This document shows positions 55,654-64,000 of a DNA stretch of 64,000 bases, in pieces (positions within the stretch are counted from its first letter, which is position 1; each line of letters starts with the position of its first letter). The notes beneath the pieces were generated by a model. The model searched no databases, was not told the DNA's origin, and was given only the letters and a program-made list of their open reading frames with translations. The position numbers and the translations under genes were made by a program. This DNA is from Roridomyces roridus (taxonomy: Eukaryota > Basidiomycota > Agaricomycetes > Agaricales > Mycenaceae). The stretch covers positions 1,922,001-1,986,000 of the forward strand of contig JARKIF010000001.1 in the NCBI GenBank assembly GCA_029378245.1, given 5' to 3'.

Positions 55654-58080
55654 TCAAAGTTCATTGCGTAACATGACACTGAAGCACCCTTCACACCAAG
55701 GCTTGCCATCCCTCTCAAAGAATGACGGATCATCAAACGGCCTCTCGCATCCCTAAACACATAAGTCAGAGAAAGCAAGTCCAATGGTGTAGACGCCTTA
55801 CCGTGCAGCAGAAGCACCCCCAACACCACTTGCCCCCCAACGCCTCGACAGCCTCATCGTGATCCCGGATGCTCCGTTTGCATTTCTTGCATTTGGGCAA
55901 CCGTAACCGCACATGGCATGCCTCGCAGTACGGATGTCCGCGATACACAGTAAAGCCGACATCATCAGACATGAAGGGGCCGTCACCAGAGAATGCCAGC
56001 TCTCCTTTGGCCGTAGGAAGGGACGGCGGCAGGAAGGGGTCCCCGCACTCGGCACAGAAAAAGTGCTGCTCGTGATAAGTGCGTCTCCCTAGTTGCGGAT
56101 CATCAAGAGAAATAAATCGCTCTTCTACAATCGCAGTTTTGCAGCTGTAGCACCGCGGCGCAAAGTTCTGGGATCAATCATGAATATTGACAAGATGGGA
56201 CGAATGATGCCCCTCACCTCGTGGTAGTCCAAATGGCAGTAAGCTTTGCCATCCCGCTCGTAGCTGCTGACATGCTCCAAGAGCTCGTTACAAACCGTGC
56301 AACGGAAACATTCCGGATGGAATCGAAGGCCCATCGCATTCACGATGCGACCGGTAATCGATCCACCACATTCGCCGCATGCAAGGCCTCGCCGCTGACT
56401 CGCAGTCGGCGGTGGCCGATCCCGAGCTGGGGTTGGTAAGCTACGCTGTGAGGGTGGACCACCCGCAAAGCTTATCCCAGGAACCTCGAAGACTCGAGGT
56501 GTAGGCTTCGAGTTGACGTCTTGAACGTTGATTGTTGGACCGCCAGTATCGTCTTCACTGGGTAAATTGATTTGGGGAACCGAAACGCGGACGGCAGGCG
56601 GATCATCGTCGGGGAGAGATATGCTTGGGATCTTGGGCGGAGAAGAGGGCCCAGTAAAGCTGAATGAAGGGACCTGAGAAGGAGGTCCATTGATAGACGG
56701 GGGTTGAGGTGACGGCGAGGGAGGGTGTCTGACGGCAGGCGGGTTGTTAGAGAGGGGCGAGGGTGGCGGCCCATTGAATCTAGATCCCGATGCAGAGGAA
56801 GGACCTCGCCGTATAGTAGATACGGGAGGAGAGTCTTCCAAATCCCCGACCTCTGGCCTGGAAATACCAGGCGTCCGAGGTAACGGCGGAACACCAACTG
56901 GCCAAGTTGGCTTGACAGGTGTGCCATTGAGGCCTGCAGCCGCGTACATCAACGTCCTACTCCCCCCTCCATTTTCCATCATGCCCGGCGCACTTGTCCC
57001 TTCGAAAGTGGACCGTCGGATTTCAGGCGGTTGCGGCAAAGTGGTTGCCCGGGAATCCATTGAAGGAGGTCTGGGTAAATCACGGATACCGTATTGTGGG
57101 GATGTGGGAGGTGGCGCATTCACCGAACTCTCTGTATCCGAACTCTCGGATTCCGACTCTAATCCTTCCGACTCGCCGTCATGCTCTTCAGCGTCCGACT
57201 CGGATGATTCAGATTCAGATTCATCGGACGGTTCTGGAGAAGGAGAGGGCGACTTTTGAATGGAAGCAGATGCCGGGGCTCGAACGTGCAGCGACCCGCC
57301 GCGTTTTAAACCGGTTGTCGGCGGGGCTTCAGAACGGTTTATAACAGGTGAAGCTGGGAGCGGTCGCCCCGTTGACGCTGCTGGAGTGGCTCCATTTGTT
57401 AACAGCGGACGTTTCCACAACGGAACAAATTTGCCGCTGTCCAGAGGAGAACCTGTGCCGGACAAAAGGTCCTTAAACCCAGTTGTACTAGGAGCGGTAG
57501 GAGGAGCAACCGCAGGTGCCGGCTCCGGCTCTGGTCGTGGGGAAGTTTCGGACCAAGACCCTGAGCCGCCAGTAAATCTCGGAGGAGATGCACGCCGCCT
57601 GATCTGCGACGCAGTCTCTTGTGTCTCCGATCTCGTGATGCGTTGAATTGGCGGTTGCTGTTGTTGTTGTTGTTGTACGGGGGCAGGAAAGCGCCCGAGA
57701 TCCAACGAGTGGTGCTTTACAGAATTTCTCGAGTGTTCAGTGGATGGAGTGGGTGTGGGTAGAGGTCTGGAGACTGAAGATGACCGGTTGGGCGGTACAG
57801 GTACGGCATGGGCCGGATAGTACTGCTGCTGCTGAGGATACGCGGGAATTGTTTCGCGTCGCGTCGAAGGGAGAGGTCTGCCGCGTGTCTGAGCGGATTG
57901 TGCCAACGCCGCCTGGGCCTGCAGGGCGGAGGGAGACAATGGCGGAGGGTTGGCATACGGATTGTGCTGGCGTGGCTGAGGATATGGGTACTGATACTGC
58001 TGGGCATGTTGTGGGTGGTACTGCGCGTACGGCGGCTGGCGGGGATACTGCCGTGGATCATACTGGTAATTCTGGGCCAT
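55654..58080 (-). CDS. LIM-domain protein (paxillin-like)
   Basis: Large protein with an N-terminal disordered half rich in Pro, Gln, Tyr and Ser (MAQNYQYDPRQYPRQPPYAQ) and about three C-terminal LIM domains. The first has CGECGGSITGRIVNAMGLRF, HPECFRCTVCNELL and YCHLDYHE. The second has NFAPRCYSCKTAIVEERFIS, EQHFFCAECGDPFLPP and HPYCEACHVRLR. The third begins LPKCKKCKRSIRDHDEAVEA and ends WCEGCFSVMLRNEL at a stop at 55654. Pxl1-type fungal LIM proteins act at actin rings and polarity sites. Acidic Ser stretches (DESESESSESDAEEHDGESE) occur in the middle. At least three introns fall in the LIM region. Confidence 0.82.
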
Positions 58081-58169
58081 GAAGAGATTAGAAGAGAGAA
58101 CCTTTTGATCACATCAGTCTGACGCGGCCACTTGTTCTTCTACCAGTATCTTCCCAAACGCGCCCAAGT

Positions 58170-59460
58170 ATGCAGCACGTCGCAGTTCCTCACGCCCAAC
58201 CCCAGCAACGCCAGTTCAATCCCTATAGCGAAAACGGAGGGACCATCCTCGCCATTGCCGGGGCGAATTTCAGTGTTATTGCAGGAGACACGCGCCAAAG
58301 CGAAGGCTACAGCATCCAGACCCGCTACGCCCCCAAGGTCTTTCGCCTGTACGTTCCTCAGAATGCCTCTAGCCGCAGTGCTAATTGCTGCATAGAACGG
58401 ACAAGGCTGTCCTTGCGACAAACGGCTTCGCTGCAGATGGCAATATGTTCGTGAAGAAAGTCCGGCAGCGTCTCGAAGTTGGTTTTCTGCTCGACATGTC
58501 TCTAGCGTCGCTCATCTGTCTCTAGTGGTATCGTCATGCCCACGCCAAAGACATGCCTTTGCGGGCCATCGCGCGTCTGATCCAGACAATGCTCTACGCG
58601 CGCCGTTTCTTCCCTTACTACGTGTATAACATCCTCGGCGGCATTGAGGAAGATGGTCGGCCCCGATTCCATGCTCCATGTCAGATTTCTTATTCTTGGC
58701 AGGATCTGGCGCCGTTTACTCTTTTGACCCAGTCGGATCGTATGAGCGTGAGGCGTGTCGCGCTGCCGGTGCCGCAAGTTCGCTCGTACAACCTTTCCTG
58801 GACAACCAGGTAAGATGCTCAGTTCCTCATTCCCACTCTTTGCCGTCTGTCACCTGCCCGTTAATCCGGGTTATCTTCACAAACGGACCGAGGATTTGTG
58901 GCATCTCGACCGCCATTGGCCTCGCCTACGTGACGCGTCGAATACGTCTTCTTGCCCTGTGGCTTGGCTTGTTGCTTCTGCAGCGAATGCCTGCAGCTGA
59001 ATCAGGCAGGACGGGAGGGCCTAATGCGGGCGCCTTCGACAGACGTCCGCGCATTGGGCGTTTTCCGATTCTTAGCCGACATTATTCCCTCCGCTCTTTG
59101 TCTCGCCATTCCACACTTTTCTCACCTCATATGGCTCTAGATCTACTTCAAGAACCAAACACCGGCACCAGGGACGACCCACCCGGCCCACCTCCCTCTG
59201 TCCCATGTGTTATCACTCGTAATCGACTCGTTCACCAGCGCAACGGAGCGTCACATCGAGGTTTGTCCCACGTTTTTACCCTCTTTACCATCATCTCATC
59301 ATTCACCGAATAGGTCGGTGACGGACTGGAGATCTACGTCGTGCTCGCAAAGGGTTCTGCGCTACAGGGCCTCGACGCGATACAGGGTCTTTCGGAACTC
59401 ACGACCACGGATGATGGCGAACGCATGTTTGTTATCCGACGGAACCTGAAGCGCGATTGA
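58170..59460 (+). CDS. PRE7: 20S proteasome subunit beta6 (Pre7)
   Basis: Non-catalytic beta subunit of the 20S core. It starts [20 protein letters not shown], then [59 protein letters not shown], and [20 protein letters not shown]. An intron near 58652-58700 joins GGIEEDG to [20 protein letters not shown]. The next intron (58810 to about 59141) is about 330 nt, six times the local norm, and joins FLDNQ to [12 protein letters not shown]. The C-terminus reads [16 protein letters not shown], then [20 protein letters not shown] and ends RNLKRD. The gene order and length fit the family. Confidence 0.92.
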
Positions 59461-59703
59461 GAGGAGCAGCTCGGTCAATCGCTCAAGTGGCCCCTCTGAA
59501 AGATGAGGTGTGGACTAGCAGCTGTGGAGGGCATTCCCGTCGTTGCTGGTTTGTTGTACTTTTTTCTTCTTGAGGGCGTATTAGTTCTAGACAATCGTTC
59601 TCTCTCAGACCAAGCCATGAATTCCATTCAATTTTCAGCTCAGTCCAAGATTAGGTTTGCGCGTGGGAACATGATAAACGAATCGGGGTTCCTTCTGCCC
59701 TTA

Positions 59704-60776
59704 ATGGCTCTCCCACCGCCCCCAGGCTACTACGTGCCGGCCGTGCTTTTCTTCGACGAGAATGAGGACTTTGACGTCGCCGCCATTCAATCGCATGTCC
59801 TCAGACTTGCTCGCGGCGGTGTAACCGGCATTCTGGTGCAGGGCTCAAACGGCGAGGCCCAGCACTTGTCGCATGATGAGAGGAAGGAAGCAATCCGACT
59901 TACCCGACAGACTCTAGGTACTACTTATCGTTTCCATCCGGGTGTTTCATAACAAGTCCAGACGAGAACGGCTTCAAGCATGTCCTTGTAATCGCCGGGA
60001 CCGGCGCCCAATCGACGCGGGAAACCAAGAAAGTAACCAATTTGTATTCTCTTCCTGTCCCTTCCAATCAACGTTTTCTCAGCTCTGTGTCGATGCAAAG
60101 GAAGCTGGCGCGTCGCATGTATTGGTCCTGACGCCTTCGACGTGGCCTCCGCAGATGAGCGCCGATAACATCATTCGTTTCCACCGCGAGGTAGCGGATG
60201 CATCTCCCCTTCCTTACATGATCTACAACTTCCCCGTCGTCACGGCTGGCTTGGATTTGGACTCGGATGTGATCGCCACGCTTGCCCAGCATCCCAATAT
60301 CGTCGGGACCAAGTTGTCTTGCGGACAGATTGGTAAGTATTCGATTCGCGAGCTATGATACGACTAAGATACATGCAGGAAAGCTCCAGCGACTGGCGTC
60401 GACATTTCCTCAGAACGAATTCGCAGTGTTCGCCGGCCGTTCAGACTTTTTCTATACGTCTGTCCTCTGTGGAGGGGCCGGTACGATTGCAGCGCTCGTA
60501 AATGTGCTTCCAGGCTTGCACGGGAAATTGCTCAAGTTGCAGCAAGAGGGCAATTTCAAGGAGGCCATGGAACTGCAGGCCAAGCTCGGCCACGGCGACT
60601 GGGCTATGCAGAAACTTGGCGGGATTTCAGGTGTCAAGGCGGTTGTTTCGCACCACTTTGGCTATGGAGTCCCTCATGTGAGGGGGCCACTTAAACCTCT
60701 CGCTGTTGAAACGTTGGCGGGAAACAAGTATGCCAACACGGTGGCAGAGTTGATTGAACTGGAGAAATCCTTGTAA
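59704..60776 (+). CDS. DapA-family aldolase/lyase
   Basis: Class I aldolase of the dihydrodipicolinate synthase superfamily, about 310 residues. The N-terminus MALPPPPGYYVPAVLFFDEN is the typical opening; upstream in-frame ATGs (59617 and 59671) exist but lack similarity. Blocks are GVTGILVQGSNGEAQHLSHD, GFKHVLVIAGTGAQSTRETK after an intron, then LVLTPSTWPPQMSADNIIRF, SPLPYMIYNFP with the conserved Tyr, and PNIVGTKLSCGQIGKLQRL with the Schiff-base Lys. Fungal members are 4-hydroxy-2-oxoglutarate or L-threo-3-deoxyhexulosonate aldolases as well as lyases of unknown substrate; the sequence does not decide. It ends 34 bases from the TMS1 stop, convergently. Confidence 0.85.
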
Positions 60777-60809
60777 AATAGTTTGTGTACATGAGCGCAG
60801 AATAATACA

Positions 60810-62590
60810 TCAAAGATCCCCGAATCTGAGAGCAAGGGTTTGAAATCTGGGTCAATTCGAATAAATGAAGCTGACCTCTCGGGCATCATCACAGGGGCGA
60901 CGAGACTCCAGATGTAAAGCACCATACAAATCCAACTTGAGACAACACGCATCCACATCGCAACCTCGGATCTGCCAATGTAGATATTGTTCGGATCGGA
61001 AGACTTGGAAATGTCCGAGACGACGTTCCTGTACAAGATTGAGAATGTCTCGACGCAGAGGCATGAAAAACTAACCAATCGTTCAGCAGCATAGCGACGT
61101 ACATCGACGCTATTGCAAAAATAACGTGGAACCAAGAATACTGTTCAGAGATTAGAAAATTCGCCGCTCGAAGACGGATAGCATACGTTGTAACGAGTTC
61201 CGGATCGCTCGTCGTCCCGAGTCTCATTATCGATCTCTTCTTCCTCGTCTGATTGCTCTTCATCGAGAGCCGACGCCGGAATTGCTCTATGGGAGGAAGA
61301 TCAGTGGCAGTCTAGTAAGGATGGCAGACACAAACCCCGCCTCAACAGCTGCCAACAAAGCCTGATACCGCGGTGAGTCGGTCTTGGTGGGCTGCTTATT
61401 GACGACTCCAAGCTCGGAATGTCCAGTGAATTCATCATCATCTGGAAGTTGCACTGCACCACCCCTCTTGCGGTTCCGGACGAGAGCGCGACTTTGTGTA
61501 GCCGCTCGAGTGGTGGAATAGGCAATTGCCAAGAACGTGAAGATTGCGCCGAGGATAGCCGCAGTCGTTCGTGCGGTAGTCTCGCTGTTGCGCAGTGGGT
61601 TGCAAGTCGCGTGGGTGTGATTTGAAACGGCGGAAATGATGAGGTAGGTCGAATACGCAGCCACCATGCCGGATTGGGCGAGACCCGACTTGGGGTTGTA
61701 CTCTTGGATTGTTGGGTTGACCGACATGATTGTAATTATGAGGGTGAGAGTGAGGTTGAAGGCAATGAAGAATCGGTTGAGCGTGCATCCCGAGCCCGCA
61801 AAGTATGCGAACAGGAGACCAGTCAAAGTAAAGGTGAAGATGTACATGGCGGCGGTGGAGCCAATGAGGATCCATTGCCAAAGATTCGAGTTTCCGTCCG
61901 AGTTCTCCCAATTTTCGAGGCAGGTTTCGGACCAAGAATGGGCAAAATCGACGAGAAGAACCAATCCCAACAGGATGAATATTGTCGCCCCAATGAGGGA
62001 GACGTAATTCCCCCAGAAGATGAAGAAGGGGTTCGGAATGAAGAAGGACACGGCCGTCAGAACGATCCAAAGAAAGACCTTGGGTCCCCACCAGCTAAAT
62101 GACCAAAGTCAGAGACCAGTAGAAAGAGAAGAAACGTCGGCACGCACCCGTTCTGAATGGCGGCCCGCTTATCCCGCGTGTCCTTGACGCCAATAAGAGA
62201 CAAACTGAGAATGGTATGGAACAACGTCAGTGCAAAGCAGATGCGGTGCACCGCGAGGACTCCGTAGCATTTGTCGTTTGCGCACTCCATCTTGATGTAG
62301 TCATAACTCCATTTTCTTATGAGTTCAATGACCAGTTCCGTCTTCATTATCCATGCCAGTATCGAATTCAGCGAGAATATGATCTAGACAGAGTGCATAA
62401 GCGGAAAATAGTCCAACGAATGCATTCTTACAGCGAATCCAATACGTGTGGCAATTGAGGAGTTGCAATTACACGACTTGAAGAACATGGAAGCCGCTGT
62501 AGAGGTACAGCAAAATGCGAGGCCAGCCGCACACGAAGTGCCGATTGTAGTTAGGCCACCCGCCAGAGGCAAGCTCAATAAGAGACCCAT
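60810..62590 (-). CDS. TMS1: TMS1/SERINC membrane protein
   Basis: Multi-span protein of the SERINC family, implicated in lipid scrambling or serine-lipid incorporation. The start MGLLLSLPLAGGLTTIGTSC leads to ASMFFKSCNCNSSIATRIGF, a family hallmark. Helices include ALTLFHTILSLSLIGVKDTR, FWGNYVSLIGATIFILLGLV, LVDFAHSWSETCLENWENSD and RFFIAFNLTLTLIITIMSVN. A charged loop with PDDDEFTGHSELGVVNKQ and DEEQSDEEEEIDNE follows, then SWFHVIFAIASMYVAMLLND and WICMVLYIWSLVAPVMMPER. A last intron (gtcagc...tctcag) joins this to a short end (FGDL, stop at 60810). An in-frame ATG at 62698 would add 36 low-complexity residues and is less likely. Confidence 0.88.
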
Positions 62591-62901
62591 GAAAAAAAAA
62601 CCGGTGGGAGTAGATTGGGTGGCCTCGGGAGTGAGAGGTTGGGTCAGAGGAGTGGAAGAGGAGTGGATCACTGTGAATGATGCTGCGCCTCCTCCCAATT
62701 GGGACTGTCGCTCGATGATGGCACCGGCCAGTGTATTACTCGGCTCTTAGCCTTTGCAATCACCACTCATCCTCCTCCTCGGGCGCCTTGAAGCGGTACT
62801 CGCATCCACTAACTGAGCCCATTCATTTAAGGTTCTCTCATGCCTCATGTCCAAGGGTATAAAAGTGCAAGCCCCGGTCACCTCTTTACTTTTGCCTCGC
62901 A
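62591..62901. other. Divergent promoter region
   Basis: Between the TMS1/SERINC start (minus) and the GH79 start (plus), 311 bases. An open plus-strand frame here is antisense to a minus-strand extension and shows no domain. The plus-strand TATA box near 62858 belongs to the GH79 gene. Confidence 0.45.
62858..62865 (+). promoter_or_regulatory. TATA box of the GH79 gene
   Basis: The plus strand reads tataaaag 44 bases upstream of the ATG at 62902, a clean consensus at a normal distance. Confidence 0.6.
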
Positions 62902-64000
62902 ATGCTTGGTGGTCTCTTGCTCGCTAGTCTCCTGCCTTTCGCCTCGGCAATTCAAATCACCATCCCACTGGGGAGTGACAATGCCGTTTCTGTCGACGGA
63001 AACCTCATGTCTCTTTCCATCGAACAAGACCGTGAATCTCTCCGTCGTTCTTCTGTCAGCCACCTCATCCCCGACTAGGCTGGCTCGATTGGTCGGGGAG
63101 CACGTCTGGCAACTCGTTCTTTTCCAACACTCTCAACAATCTGGTGACTTTGACCGGAGATGCTCCCACCGTTAGAATTGGTATCATCGTGCCATACGTC
63201 TCCAATATTGACTGATAGATAATGGCGTCAAGGCGCCAACTCGGAAGATCACACTGACTATGCCGACGCACCCGCAGCCCTATTTGTTCAAGAAGTATTT
63301 CCTCCATCCACACCGACGAACCCCTACCCCGAGGCCACCGCCATTGTAGCGGGCCCTGGGTTTTACGAGGCAAGACACCCTCTCTTCTGTCACGTTTCTC
63401 TGAATGACCGTGGCAAGGCTGCCCAATTCTTACCATCAGGTAAGCCCTTCGCCTCAAATATATGTCTGGCTGAATTGTGAGCTAGGAACTGGCGTAACCT
63501 GGGGTGTCAATTTTGGAGGACGCAACCTCACGGTAAAAAAAAAGGCTGATCTACACCCCTAGTGCTCAAACTACTCGCAGGCAGTCTATCTGGAAACTCA
63601 GGCAATCGTCGGCGCATTTGACAATCTCCAGGACACTAGTCTCGATTTTTTGGAGTGAGTTTATGTCTTTTTTCTTGCTTAAATCTCTTAAATCTGTTCC
63701 TAGGCTAGGAAACGAGGCCGATTTGTACAAGAACAACAAATTGCGGGCATCAAACTATAACGTTGCGGAATACACTACCGAGTTTGTCTTTCTTGTATGC
63801 CGTTTGCATGGCTATATTATCACAGATGGATCCAATTTGCCACCAACATGTCTCTAACTGCCGGCCTGAATTGTTCTGATACTCGCATATTGGGAGCCTC
63901 TTTCGCAGGGTCGTCCCATCTTAATGCCAGTTTTTCGCCTCAGGGAATATTCGGTGTGTCTCGACGCCCAACACATTCGATAACTTGACGGTATCGATAG
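62902..64000 (+). CDS. Secreted GH79 beta-glucuronidase-like enzyme, partial
   Basis: The gene runs off the window end. The N-terminus MLGGLLLASLLPFASAIQIT has a hydrophobic signal peptide likely cut after FASA. Exons join through short introns as RWLDWSGSTSGNSFFSNTLN and NLVTLTGDAPTVRIGANSED, then PYPEATAIVAGPGFYEARHP and GTGVTWGVNFGGRNLT. Then come TQAIVGAFDNLQDTSLDFLE and LGNEADLYKNN, where the Glu in GNEADLY is the expected acid/base of the GH79 fold. N-glycosylation sequons (NMS, NCS) are visible. The family acts on glucuronosides of plant cell walls or fungal polymers. A TATA box lies 44 bases upstream. The C-terminal half is outside the window. Confidence 0.8.

Noticed and set aside
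62448..62750. 100-codon plus-strand open frame near the TMS1 start
   Set aside because: Antisense to the SERINC N-terminal exon (FKSCNCNSS), which is a strong family marker.

Overview
This window is nuclear DNA from a filamentous basidiomycete, most likely an Agaricomycete. The evidence is dense genes on both strands, many spliceosomal introns of about 45-60 nt with GT...AG ends, and a gene set typical of mushroom-forming fungi: F-box/LRR genes, a wax synthase-like gene, a MAT-type HMG-box gene, Zn2Cys6 regulators, a STK32-type kinase and a GH79 enzyme. No prokaryotic operon, CRISPR array, rRNA or tRNA gene was seen. Exon joins below were read by eye from splice sites and protein continuity, so spans run from start to stop and include introns.

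Layout. 0.4-7 kb: a Zn2Cys6 regulator with a duplicated zinc-cluster module, an alpha/beta hydrolase, a BAG-domain protein and an HMG-box regulator, all on the minus strand. 7.4-13 kb: NPR3, two tandem orphan paralogues and an F-box/LRR protein, all on the plus strand. 13-25 kb: a membrane-anchored SDR epimerase, a full 5-oxoprolinase, a decayed segment holding copies of the oxoprolinase and macro-domain gene 3' ends, the intact macro-domain gene and a STK32-type kinase. 25-36 kb: a Yvc1-like vacuolar channel, a methyltransferase, a wax synthase-like gene, a polymerase-beta-type nucleotidyltransferase, two proteins of unknown or ankyrin type, and eIF1A. 35.8-36.7 kb: an F-box-like relic cut by a small inverted-repeat element. 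36.7-64 kb: mostly conserved housekeeping genes (ETFRF1-like LYR protein, PHO84-type transporter, APC/C Cdc16, MAF1, PEX11-like, mitochondrial GluRS, NOP15, SCP2, MGM1, FEN1, a hotdog thioesterase, a LIM protein, proteasome beta6, a DapA-family aldolase, TMS1/SERINC) and the start of a secreted GH79 enzyme.

Themes. Several genes touch mitochondria (MGM1, GluRS, the LYR protein) or peroxisomes (SCP2 ending AKL, PEX11), and two touch nutrient sensing or growth (NPR3, MAF1). This is not a functional cluster. Many neighbours converge or diverge with very little spacing, down to 2 bp between stop codons.

The most unusual structures are two near-identical introns flanking a 13-nt exon in the phosphate transporter, a 321-bp intron-containing tandem duplication giving two zinc clusters in one regulator, the mirror-image decay of a duplicated oxoprolinase/macro-domain pair, and the inverted-repeat element at 36.2 kb. 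I found no strong case for a wholly new multi-gene system.
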